64,000 nt of DNA, taken from NCBI RefSeq assembly GCF_010500965.1, contig NZ_QVMI01000018.1, positions 1-64,000 on the forward strand, written 5' to 3'. Each line of letters starts with the position of its first letter. Within the stretch, counting starts at the first letter, position 1. Positions 27,503 through 35,681 of this stretch are shown in pieces. This stretch comes from Bacteroides sp. 51 (GTDB lineage Bacteria; Bacteroidota; Bacteroidia; Bacteroidales; Bacteroidaceae). A program made the translations under genes and the position numbers. The notes below the pieces were generated by a model, which ran no database searches, was not told the origin of the DNA, and worked only from the letters and a program-made list of their open reading frames with translations.

Positions 27503-28807
27503 TTATTTTGTAATAGGGCGCAACTTCTCGTTCGTTGCACGAATAATCCCAATCGTGCTATCCGAGGCAAAAATAGAGTTCAGTCCCTGTTCTTCCTGTG
27601 CAGGGTCGCCCGTATAATCATCCCCTTTCTGCCAGAAGACATGCTCTGTTGAAGGTTCGGCAAAGCCTCCCCACGCCCAGAAGTTGCATCCGGCAAGCAG
27701 TCCGCCTCTTGTTGCTTCATCGGCAATATATTCGAACACGTAGGTATAATAAGCATCGCGCGCACGGGTGGGTGATGTTTTGGAGAACTGGAAACCGTCT
27801 CTCGGGAAGCCGAATTCTTCCAGTACTACGGGTTTCTTGTATTTAGCAGCCACAGTGAGATGCTCGTCGATGTACTTCTTTGTATTTTCAATGGCACGCG
27901 GCAGGCTTTCTTGCAGACTATCTTTGGGCGCCCATCCCCAGTTGTACGGCCATATATGAATATTCATATAGTCAATATTTGCATCGGCATGAATGCGTTC
28001 GAAGAGGTCTATATCCTGTTCGCAACCGTGTTTGCCTTCGCTGCCGGTAGAAATAAGGTGGTTTTTATCTAACGTTCTGATTTGTGCCGCCACCTGAGCC
28101 ATCCAGCGGGCAAACGGTTCTTTGTTCTCGTCGGAGAAAGCGCGCGGTTCATTGCCTATTTGCCAGGACATAATAGTAGGGTCTTCCGTGTACTTCACCC
28201 CGGTAAAACGGTTGGTACGGGTAACCATATTATTCACATAGTTTGTGAAAAGCTTCTGTGCGCTGTCGGAAGTTGCATACTGTTGCACAAATTCCATATA
28301 AGCCGGCCATCCGTCGACTGCGGGAACAGGAGCCTTGCCATAGCCGGCCCACTCAAGGTATTGCGAATATCCCCCACTCCACTCCCAGGAGTTGTTGAGG
28401 TAAAGAATGGCGGACATATCTCGCCGGGACATTTCGACCAGAAGATAGTCAAGTCCGGCTAAAATAGTATCATTATATACGCCGGGAGCAGTCTGCAAAG
28501 TGGGTTCTACTTTTGCGGTAATACCCCGGTTGCCGTCGGAACCGACAAGCACGCGGAGATTGTCGACGCCGATACTTTTCAGGAAGTCGAGCTCTTTATG
28601 CAGACGGTCGCGATTACCACCCTCACCTTCCGAACCAAGGATTGCACCATACCAAAAGTTGGCACCAACGTAATAATAAGGCTGGTTGTTCTTGATGAAC
28701 TGACCATTCTCAATATGAATAAAAGAAGCGGGTGGCTGTTTTTCTGAACAGGCAAAAAGGCACAGACAGAGCGCCAGAAGCGCTAAAGCGGGAATGTGTT
28801 TATACAT
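27503..28807 (-). CDS. GH5 subfamily 7 endo-beta-mannanase, lipoprotein
   Basis: A 434-residue lipoprotein (lipobox FAC, C20 followed by SEKQ). The GH5_7 mannanase marks are GANFWYGAILG near 48, LNNSWEWSGG near 137, acid/base E220 in WQIGNEPR and nucleophile E331 in VVLEEFGFPRDG. First gene of the mannan locus in transcription order and probably one of the enzymes that cut the polymer. It has its own -7-like box and diverges from a PepSY-like lipoprotein gene. Confidence 0.95.
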   Translation of the reverse strand: MYKHIPALALLALCLCLFACSEKQPPASFIHIENGQFIKNNQPYYYVGANFWYGAILGSEGEGGNRDRLHKELDFLKSIGVDNLRVLVGSDGNRGITAKVEPTLQTAPGVYNDTILAGLDYLLVEMSRRDMSAILYLNNSWEWSGGYSQYLEWAGYGKAPVPAVDGWPAYMEFVQQYATSDSAQKLFTNYVNNMVTRTNRFTGVKYTEDPTIMSWQIGNEPRAFSDENKEPFARWMAQVAAQIRTLDKNHLISTGSEGKHGCEQDIDLFERIHADANIDYMNIHIWPYNWGWAPKDSLQESLPRAIENTKKYIDEHLTVAAKYKKPVVLEEFGFPRDGFQFSKTSPTRARDAYYTYVFEYIADEATRGGLLAGCNFWAWGGFAEPSTEHVFWQKGDDYTGDPAQEEQGLNSIFASDSTIGIIRATNEKLRPITK

Positions 28808-28835
28808 GGTTATCAGATATATTGAAGTGATGATG

Positions 28836-28843
28836 CAAAATTA
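28836..28843 (-). promoter_or_regulatory. Predicted -7 box before the GH5-GH27-CE7 genes
   Basis: Minus-strand TAATTTTG fits TAnnTTTG, 28 bases before the GH5 ATG. The upstream region is very AT-rich with no -33 TTTG, as expected of a promoter that needs an activator; that last point is inference. Confidence 0.45.
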
Positions 28844-28990
28844 GTGTAATATATATAATATATCCAGTATTATTTTATCCATTAGTGATACTATTTTCTG
28901 TTATCAAACATTTTTGTTTGTGCATGCAGTAAATCGCAAATAAACGCATTTATTAGTATATTCGCATTAACAAATCAAATACAGACTAAT

Positions 28991-30235
28991 ATGAAAACTA
29001 AACTTAACCAAATCTTGCTTCTATTACTGTGCGCTATTCTATCGACTATCTTTTACTCGTGTCATGATGACGACAAACACCAGTTTGGTGTAGACGATTT
29101 GCCCGAAGCGGTACAAGGCTTCGTGATGCAATATTTCCCGGAAAACACCATAGATAACGCTAAAATAAGTACTGAATATCAAGGATATGTAGGCAAACAG
29201 TACGACCTTACCCTTAGTGGCGGGATAAGTATTCACTACGGTACAAGGGGCGATTATCGAATCACCGCACCCAGTGGAATGCCCGAAACAGCAAATAAGT
29301 TGTTAAACTCGAAGACGCTGATCAAACTATTGGATCGCAATCCGCAAGTTAAAGTCACTCTTATCCGAACTCTTAACGAACACGGACTGGAGAAAATGGT
29401 AAAAACTACCGACCAGAAAAGCTACAGAATAACCACAGGCTCGGATGATCGTTCTCTCTTGGCAGAGTTACTGACCAGAGATGAATTCCCATCACAAGCA
29501 ATCGCATTTTTAGAGAGATACAATCTTCAGGACGAGATTTATGAGCACAGTTTGATGCGCGCCAGTGAGAATGGGCATACATATTATCGTTTCTATAACT
29601 ATGCCAGTTACAACATTATATTCGACGAAGGTGGCAAATGGATTCAGGCAAAAAGTTCTGCTGTGAGTAACAGCATTCTACATGATGTAATCAAGAACGA
29701 GATGCCCGAAAAAGTCGTAGAAGCATTGAACGCCGATCCAAAGGGTAAAGCCTTCCCGTTGAACATTTCTTGTTACGAAAGTGGTATATGTGGTTTTATA
29801 TATAGTACATATTCTGCCCTCATCTCCGCAAATGGAGAAATTCTGAATAGTGACAAGGAAGCCGAAGCACTGATGAAACTTTATTATCCTTCGGAAACCT
29901 GGACACTTAGGGAGCTTACACCTGAAATATCCTCACCTTTTGAGTGCTACTATTTATATACGTATAGAAACAACAATAAAATAGTACGTTTATATATTGA
30001 CACCACCACACGTCAATGGGCGGCTATACGTTCAATCAACAATGCCAATCTACCTAATGTAGAAATCCCAACGGCTTTTATTGAGAACGAGCTACCGGCC
30101 AAGATCGTTGCCTATCTGAAAGAGAATGGACACAGTAAAGTGTATTACATCAAACGCCATCAGAAAGGATATAACATCCGGGTGGAAAATGCCGATCTAC
30201 TTACCTTCGACACGGAGGGGAATCTGGTTGCATAA
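28991..30235 (+). CDS. PepSY-like repeat lipoprotein
   Basis: A 414-residue lipoprotein (lipobox YSC, C24 followed by HDDDK, surface-export-like). Three stretches show the PepSY-like/beta-lactamase-inhibitor-like pattern known in Bacteroides lipoproteins: DLPEAVQGFVMQYFP near 36, a middle unit about 235-330 with EMPEKVVEALNADP, and a C-terminal unit with ELPAKIVAYLKENGHSKVYYI near 363. The family has no established enzyme activity. Divergent from the mannan locus; not obviously part of it. Confidence 0.75.
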   Translation: MKTKLNQILLLLLCAILSTIFYSCHDDDKHQFGVDDLPEAVQGFVMQYFPENTIDNAKISTEYQGYVGKQYDLTLSGGISIHYGTRGDYRITAPSGMPETANKLLNSKTLIKLLDRNPQVKVTLIRTLNEHGLEKMVKTTDQKSYRITTGSDDRSLLAELLTRDEFPSQAIAFLERYNLQDEIYEHSLMRASENGHTYYRFYNYASYNIIFDEGGKWIQAKSSAVSNSILHDVIKNEMPEKVVEALNADPKGKAFPLNISCYESGICGFIYSTYSALISANGEILNSDKEAEALMKLYYPSETWTLRELTPEISSPFECYYLYTYRNNNKIVRLYIDTTTRQWAAIRSINNANLPNVEIPTAFIENELPAKIVAYLKENGHSKVYYIKRHQKGYNIRVENADLLTFDTEGNLVA

Positions 30236-30380
30236 GTTCGTCGAATACAACAAATTAACACAAAGCAAGCGGAATCAACAATTTAATATTAAAAAGATTC
30301 CGCTTTTTCTCTCAAGAATTAATTTCCGTAAACAACTGGAGAACTTTATTTGTTATATCTAAAATTAGAAGAATAACAAT

Positions 30381-30764
30381 ATGAAAGCCAAACAAATCTT
30401 TAACATTGCATGGATAACAATTATCACTGCATTCATCTTCGTTGGCTGTAACAGCACGAAATACGAAGGTACCTACACAGGAACAATGCCATGTGCCGAC
30501 TGCTCAGGAATCGACACGGAAATAACAATTAACGATGGCAAGTATGTAATTAAACGTATCTATCTGGGCGAGGACAATATGGAGCAGAGCACTTTTGTCG
30601 AAAGCGGAGTCTACAAATGGGATGGAGGAAAAAGCATACTCACTTTCGACAACGACCCGGAACAACAGTATTTAGTAAGAGGAAATACACTGGTTGCACT
30701 CGATCAGGATGGGAAAGAGGTAACCGGAGATTTAGCCGATTTGTACGTGCTGAAACGAAAATAA
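30381..30764 (+). CDS. NlpE-like copper-resistance/envelope stress lipoprotein
   Basis: A 127-residue lipoprotein with lipobox VGC (C23). It matches the NlpE N-terminal domain: YEGTYTGTMPCADCSGIDTE with the family's CxxC near 38-41 and the ending GDLADLYVLKR. In E. coli NlpE senses envelope and copper stress and binds outer-membrane partners; Bacteroidetes copies are short single domains of unknown detail. Preceded by a 146-base gap from the PepSY-like gene. Confidence 0.8.
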   Translation: MKAKQIFNIAWITIITAFIFVGCNSTKYEGTYTGTMPCADCSGIDTEITINDGKYVIKRIYLGEDNMEQSTFVESGVYKWDGGKSILTFDNDPEQQYLVRGNTLVALDQDGKEVTGDLADLYVLKRK

Positions 30765-30797
30765 AGGGGAACCAATAAAACAACTTAAAGTTTAGAA

Positions 30798-31208
30798 TTA
30801 AATCTGCGAAAAAAGGATATAAATTACCCCGCACGCAAGCGTATATCCCGATTCGATCATCACAGCTTGAAGAAACCGTTTCCAATCGCCGTACTTGAAA
30901 GTGATGGTACACATCTGCCATCCGGCGATTGTGACTACGGTGAATGCCGCAAATCCTATCGATACGGAAGCCAATACAAAACATACCAAGCCGAGCATCG
31001 TACCCGTAACGAACTGGACAATAAAAGAGCGAATCCAACCTAGCGGTGAATTCTGGTCGGGCATATCGACCTTAAAAACCGCTCTCCAGGTATTGAAAAA
31101 GATCAGCGAATACCAGATGGCACCCACTGCAAACGCCGCAACAACCGAAAACGCGAACCAAACCCAGTCAATTTGGGAAATAACCATAGAAAAGTAAGAA
31201 GACTCCAT
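30798..31208 (-). CDS. DUF1761 family membrane protein
   Basis: A 136-residue inner-membrane protein with four hydrophobic segments and the DUF1761 features AIWYSLIFFNTWR near 31 and a following FGY/GW-type second helix. Function unknown. The ATG at 31208 was chosen because a good -7 box lies at 31246-31253; an in-frame start at 31262 would lie upstream of that promoter. Convergent with the NlpE-like gene. Confidence 0.75.
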   Translation of the reverse strand: MESSYFSMVISQIDWVWFAFSVVAAFAVGAIWYSLIFFNTWRAVFKVDMPDQNSPLGWIRSFIVQFVTGTMLGLVCFVLASVSIGFAAFTVVTIAGWQMCTITFKYGDWKRFLQAVMIESGYTLACGVIYILFSQI

Positions 31209-31245
31209 AACAATACAAATTTTCCAACTCAATATATTCAAGAGG

Positions 31246-31253
31246 CAAAGATA
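31246..31253 (-). promoter_or_regulatory. Predicted -7 box for the DUF1761 gene
   Basis: Minus-strand TATCTTTG, 38 bases before the chosen ATG. It decides the start of that gene. Confidence 0.45.
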
Positions 31254-31351
31254 CAAAAACAAAATGTATTGATACGCTACTTATTTAATAATCAATAAAG
31301 TAAATTATATATTTTACGATATAAATCGTTCCATTTAACGAACTATTGTAA

Positions 31352-31359
31352 TATCTTTG
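31352..31359 (+). promoter_or_regulatory. Predicted -7 box for the histidine kinase gene
   Basis: TATCTTTG fits TAnnTTTG; the leader to the ATG is about 47 bases. A small palindrome ACGAT-ATAA-ATCGT at 31316-31329 lies just upstream, where a regulator could bind. Confidence 0.5.
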
Positions 31360-31411
31360 CCATTTTTACGGCGAGCCAGAGTAACAGAACAGCAATTATC
31401 ATTTAAGAGAG

Positions 31412-32824
31412 ATGGGCAAATTCATTCGACACTTCAACTTTAAGCATTTTTATATTTCGACCGGGTTATTACTTTTGTCTATGGTGTTTTTCCCAACAAG
31501 TAGTAGCTATGCCCAGTCTCCCCTACCGGATTCCATCCAGACCGCCACTTTAAGCGAATCCCCAACCCCGGAAATTCCGGAATTGCCTCAACCCAAGCCA
31601 CGTGCAGAGCGATCGAAGTACCCGTTAATTGCGATCGTCTCGCTATTGGCACTGCTATTGTTGGGCTATCTGGTGGTTTTCTATTACTTCTTCGGGGTAA
31701 AAAAGCTCAAAGAAGCATTGGAAGAGTCCGAAGCAAATAACATTCTTATTCTCAACAACCTAAGAGCCGACATCCGGTTCATCACACCCGACTATAAAGT
31801 CAAATGGTATAACGAAATGGGCGGGAGCCTTCGCCGCCATTCGGATCTAAAACAAAACATGGAATGCTACCGGGCATTTTACGGCCTCGACCATGTGTGC
31901 GACTTCTGTCCCGCCAAAGAAGCGATTGCCACCGGAAAGAGTGCCGAGACTACCATCGAGTCGCCCGACCACCGCTTCACTTCGATGCTGGCCACCCCGG
32001 TGTTTGACAACGAAAACAAACTAACCGGCGTAGTGGTCCGCGTAGAAGATGTAACCAAGGACAAAGAACGGGAGCAGGATTTGCGTACCGCCAAAGAGAA
32101 AGCCGAAGAATCCGACCGTCTTAAATCATCATTCCTGGCCAACATGAGCCACGAAATACGCACACCACTCAACGCAATCGTCGGGTTTTCCAGTATCCTA
32201 CTTAACGAAGACACATCGGAAATATCAGAAGAAGAACGTAAGTCCTACTCCGAAATCATCCGTGCCAACTCCGACTTGTTGCTGCGATTGATTGGCGATA
32301 TTCTTGATATCTCGCGCCTGGAAACCGACCGGGTAACCTTCAACCTCGTTCCCTGCGAACTCATAACATTGTCCAACAATGTCATTTCTACCACCCGGTA
32401 TGCCCGCCAGAGTAATCTATCTTTCGTTCTCGATGCACCGTTCACTTCCTACGAGTTAATCACCGACGTACAACGACTGCAACAAGTGCTGATCAACCTG
32501 ATGTCCAACGCAGTAAAATTCACCTCCGAGGGAACGATTACACTCAGCATCCGCGAAGATGAGCCAAACGATCAGGTCATTTTCAGTGTCACCGATACAG
32601 GCTGCGGTATTCCGCCCGAGAAACAAAAGAAAGTATTTGAACGTTTTGAAAAACTCGACGAGTATGCCCAGGGCACCGGGCTAGGCTTGGCCATTTGCAA
32701 AATCACCATCAACTTATTGGGCGGAGATATTTGGGTGGACGAGAACTATACGCAAGGAGCAAGATTCGTGTTTACCCACCCAAGGCATCCTCAGATAAAG
32801 GAGAAGAATATTCCGGGTAAATGA
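31412..32824 (+). CDS. Sensor histidine kinase with a cysteine-bearing PAS domain
   Basis: A 470-residue membrane kinase. Signal peptide or first helix 12-35, proline-rich linker, transmembrane helix about 70-95, PAS-like domain about 103-215, dimerization/HisKA with phospho-accepting H247 in ANMSHEIRTPLNA, and an ATPase domain with N-box near 362, DTGCGIP and GTGLGLAI. The periplasmic part is only about 35 residues, so sensing is probably inside the cell. The PAS domain carries C152, C163 and C166 (Cx10Cx2C, FCP), a pattern suited to metal or redox binding. There is no receiver domain and no response regulator beside it, so it is an orphan. Confidence 0.88.
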   Translation: MGKFIRHFNFKHFYISTGLLLLSMVFFPTSSSYAQSPLPDSIQTATLSESPTPEIPELPQPKPRAERSKYPLIAIVSLLALLLLGYLVVFYYFFGVKKLKEALEESEANNILILNNLRADIRFITPDYKVKWYNEMGGSLRRHSDLKQNMECYRAFYGLDHVCDFCPAKEAIATGKSAETTIESPDHRFTSMLATPVFDNENKLTGVVVRVEDVTKDKEREQDLRTAKEKAEESDRLKSSFLANMSHEIRTPLNAIVGFSSILLNEDTSEISEEERKSYSEIIRANSDLLLRLIGDILDISRLETDRVTFNLVPCELITLSNNVISTTRYARQSNLSFVLDAPFTSYELITDVQRLQQVLINLMSNAVKFTSEGTITLSIREDEPNDQVIFSVTDTGCGIPPEKQKKVFERFEKLDEYAQGTGLGLAICKITINLLGGDIWVDENYTQGARFVFTHPRHPQIKEKNIPGK

Positions 32825-32845
32825 TATGCCTTACATTATAAAAAA

Positions 32846-33104
32846 GGGGTGTCATAAGTCTATCTCATCACGTCATTGTGAACATAGTGAAGCAATCCAG
32901 ATTTCACACTTTGTGAACTGGATTGCTTCGGATAAATCCTACCAATGACAATATCCACCCCCTGCCCCCGCCAGCGGGGGATACGATGCCGCAGGTATCC
33001 CCCGCTGGCGGGGGCAGGGGGGGTGGATATTGTCATTACAAATAGTTCTATATTTTAATATAGTGGCGACTCGCAATGACGCACCGAGATAGACCTATGT
33101 CCCC
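32846..33104. repeat. MITE-like palindromic element, copy 1
   Basis: About 259 bases with imperfect terminal inverted repeats (GTGTCATAAGTCTATCTC at the left, GAGATAGACCTATGTCCC at the right), inner CGTCATTG/CAATGACG repeats, and a large GC-rich core palindrome (about 32943-33036). It matches 56631-56887 closely in the core and right part. One core arm has two extra G relative to the other copy. It fills most of the 338-base gap between the kinase and the Spondin_N gene; no gene is seen. Confidence 0.8.
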
Positions 33105-33162
33105 TCTTATAGACATGAGCGTGACGAGCCACAACTCATAACTACGTATGAAAAGACAACGT

Positions 33163-34422
33163 TTATCTGATACTTACCTTAATCACATTTGCCACCGAAG
33201 GAACCGGATATGTAGTACCAACGGCCGAAACCACATTATCTTCCGCTTGAGGAACACCATCAAATAATGCCTGATTATTACCGGCACCCGGGTATTGATT
33301 AATACCTGTTCCACTATCCAATAAAACGGTTTTGCCTGTAAGATCACCTGTATACGTAGCCAGAACAGCTTCGCCATTTGCATAGAACCAGTCATTAGAA
33401 GACTCAAACATTGTAGCAAATGCTATTTTATCATTTTCCCACGCTTTAAACTGGGTTTCAGCTTTATCACCGGGAAGAAGAGACTTGCTATTTGCAATAT
33501 AAACGTTTCTCACATTGGCCATACCTTCAAGAGAAGACTTCAGCTTAGAAGCATCACCAGTCTGTGCAAGTTCTTTCAAACCGATATTCGTTTGCTTCTG
33601 CCCCAACTGATAGATTGGATTGACATCGCCACTATAAACAACAACCAGTACAGGAGAAAGACTTGTTATTATACCTGTCATTTCTGATGAAAGCGTACCC
33701 AGTGGTTCGTTGTTACCCGTTTCGGCAAGAGTAGTTAACTGAGCAGACGACTTAGAACCTTCTTTAAAGAATGGTTCAGACTTCACGAGTTTACCATCCA
33801 GGAAGTTTGAAACCGCCCATACTCCAGGCGACAACGGAGTTTCATTAATTGTACCCGTACTATTATTCTTAATAGTCAATGTAAACGTAGAAGTAGTAGC
33901 ATCAAAAGCTAAATTAAGTTTGACCAGTTCGGATGCAGGCCGATATAAGTTACCCTGAGCATCTTCCTGCTCAACCTTCTTAATTGTTCCATCTTCTGCC
34001 GTTCCGGGGTGCGCGATACCTGCACCGGGTTGTACATTTACACGCGTACCATTATCCCACATATGGATTTTGGAAGATACATCGCCCGTATAAGCCACTC
34101 CGTGTTCATTGAATAACTCAAGACCAGGGTTTTCGGGAGCAAAAAAGATATCGTTAGAGTAACCATACATGGTAGCGAACATCAAACGCTGTCCGGTACC
34201 TGCATTAAACTGAATGCTAACCGACTCGCCGGGTGCAATAGCCCCATCAGTTCCTTTAAATGTTCCGCTTTGAACAAATTCCTTCATTGACATAACGTTC
34301 TCGAAAGAGATAACAGAGTCTACATCATAAGGTGTGTCGTCATCGTCACTACATGAAGTAAAGGCAAATCCTACGACTGCCATTGCTGCTATGAAAGCAA
34401 CCAAAAAAGATTTCTTGTACAT
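33163..34422 (-). CDS. Tandem Spondin_N domain surface lipoprotein
   Basis: A 419-residue lipoprotein, lipobox FTSC (C24) followed directly by SDDDD, a textbook Bacteroides surface-export signal. Two Spondin_N-like units are visible, about 45-230 and 285-400. Each has ATMxxxSNDxF (FATMYGYSNDIFFAP and FATMFESSNDWFYA), a GD(V/L)xxKxxxxDxGT stretch and PGAG. Spondin_N occurs in extracellular matrix proteins of animals and in scattered bacterial proteins of unknown function. It stands alone between a repeat element and an AraC regulator. Confidence 0.82.
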   Translation of the reverse strand: MYKKSFLVAFIAAMAVVGFAFTSCSDDDDTPYDVDSVISFENVMSMKEFVQSGTFKGTDGAIAPGESVSIQFNAGTGQRLMFATMYGYSNDIFFAPENPGLELFNEHGVAYTGDVSSKIHMWDNGTRVNVQPGAGIAHPGTAEDGTIKKVEQEDAQGNLYRPASELVKLNLAFDATTSTFTLTIKNNSTGTINETPLSPGVWAVSNFLDGKLVKSEPFFKEGSKSSAQLTTLAETGNNEPLGTLSSEMTGIITSLSPVLVVVYSGDVNPIYQLGQKQTNIGLKELAQTGDASKLKSSLEGMANVRNVYIANSKSLLPGDKAETQFKAWENDKIAFATMFESSNDWFYANGEAVLATYTGDLTGKTVLLDSGTGINQYPGAGNNQALFDGVPQAEDNVVSAVGTTYPVPSVANVIKVSIR

Positions 34423-34700
34423 AATTCACAATTTTAATTTTACAATATTGTCAGTTTAGATTAATTCACTTGGAACAAGCGCTTCCCTTAAAAGGTTTCA
34501 AACAGACAATAAACATCCGGTAAAATTAACTTTAGATAAAGTAATTTCAGATTTAAGCTCCAGTTTTAGTACAGGAAATCTTTTTTACACTTATTTTAAG
34601 AGTAGTTAAAAGGTAGTAGTCGTGGTTTAGATTTAATTAAAATAACAGATTTATAAGAAGTATCTTTTCCATATAGGTGTTTTTAGTTATAAATAAAGCA

Positions 34701-35591
34701 TCATATCAGCTTCTTCTTTTTTCGATAATTCTCCCTGAACTCCTTGGGCGAACACTCTTTCTTCTTCTTGAAGATGCGGTTAAAGTTAGAAAGGTTATTG
34801 AAGCCACAATCATAGCAGATTTCTGCAATAGACATGGTAGAGTCCACCAACAGACGGGCGGCAAATCCTAAACGGATATCAATAATGTAATCGGAAAGAC
34901 TCTTTCCGGTACGTAGCTTAAAGAAACGGCTAAAAGAAACCGGGGTCATCCCCACCATATCGGCCAGGTAGTTCAGGCGTATTTCTTCTTTATAATGCGC
35001 ATTGATATATTCCTGAACTTTCTGAACCCGCCGGCTATCCGAATGAACACCAATCTTGGCAAATGAAGAACTGGATAGTGTATAGGCATCCTCGCACAAT
35101 GAGAGTTCGTACAGGATGGTCAGGAATTTTATCACTGCATAAAAGCCCTCTTTCTCGGACGCCAGCGTATCAAGCTTTGAGTATACTTTCAGGATGGCCG
35201 ACATCGGGAAACACAATCCCTTCTTTGCCCGTTCGAGCATCCGGTGAATGGTATCGAACTGATTCTTATTAATAAAGCTCTTGAAAAACAAATCGGACGA
35301 AAACTGGATGGTGATTTCGCGGATTTCCTTCGAAGTGCATTCGTGCTGCTCCCACACATGCTCCAACTGCTCTCCGGTAATCAGTACCAGGTCATAGTCG
35401 CCAATCACCTCTACCGAATCGCCAACAATACGGCGCACACCGGTAGCTTTCTCGGTAAAATTAAGTTCATACTCCAAATGACTGTGCATGGGATACGTAA
35501 ACTCCGTTTTATGTCGTTCGGCGATATAAAAACAATCTTTATCGGAAAGCGGGGTGATCTCACGAATAATATTAGGCGAAGGTGTATTCAT
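34701..35591 (-). CDS. AraC family transcription regulator with cupin-like sensor
   Basis: A protein of about 296 residues: cupin-like ligand domain (about 25-110, FTYPMHSHLEYELNF) and a double helix-turn-helix at about 195-290 (LADMVGMTPVSFSRFFKLRTG, AEICYDCGFNNLSNFNRIFKK). The start is set after the -7 box at 35616-35623; the frame can be read up to 35618 but that codon lies inside the promoter. An ATG at 35600 is an alternative. It follows the GH63-like hydrolase on the same strand by 64 bases on its promoter side and probably regulates a sugar response, perhaps that hydrolase. Confidence 0.88.
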   Translation of the reverse strand: MNTPSPNIIREITPLSDKDCFYIAERHKTEFTYPMHSHLEYELNFTEKATGVRRIVGDSVEVIGDYDLVLITGEQLEHVWEQHECTSKEIREITIQFSSDLFFKSFINKNQFDTIHRMLERAKKGLCFPMSAILKVYSKLDTLASEKEGFYAVIKFLTILYELSLCEDAYTLSSSSFAKIGVHSDSRRVQKVQEYINAHYKEEIRLNYLADMVGMTPVSFSRFFKLRTGKSLSDYIIDIRLGFAARLLVDSTMSIAEICYDCGFNNLSNFNRIFKKKKECSPKEFRENYRKKKKLI

Positions 35592-35615
35592 AGTAAGCAT
35601 CTGTATATTTGAATA

Positions 35616-35623
35616 CAAATATA
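35616..35623 (-). promoter_or_regulatory. Predicted -7 box for the AraC regulator
   Basis: Minus-strand TATATTTG fits TAnnTTTG and overlaps the first codon of the longest reading frame, so the shorter start is preferred. Confidence 0.45.
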
Positions 35624-35681
35624 AGCCAATTAAGCAAAACCACCACCCCGGAATGATACTTTTTCAACCAATTATAATACA

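Noticed and set aside
31412-32824. Hybrid two-component sensor for the mannan locus
   Set aside because: No receiver or AraC-type output domain and no Reg_prop sensor repeats are present, so it is an ordinary orphan kinase.
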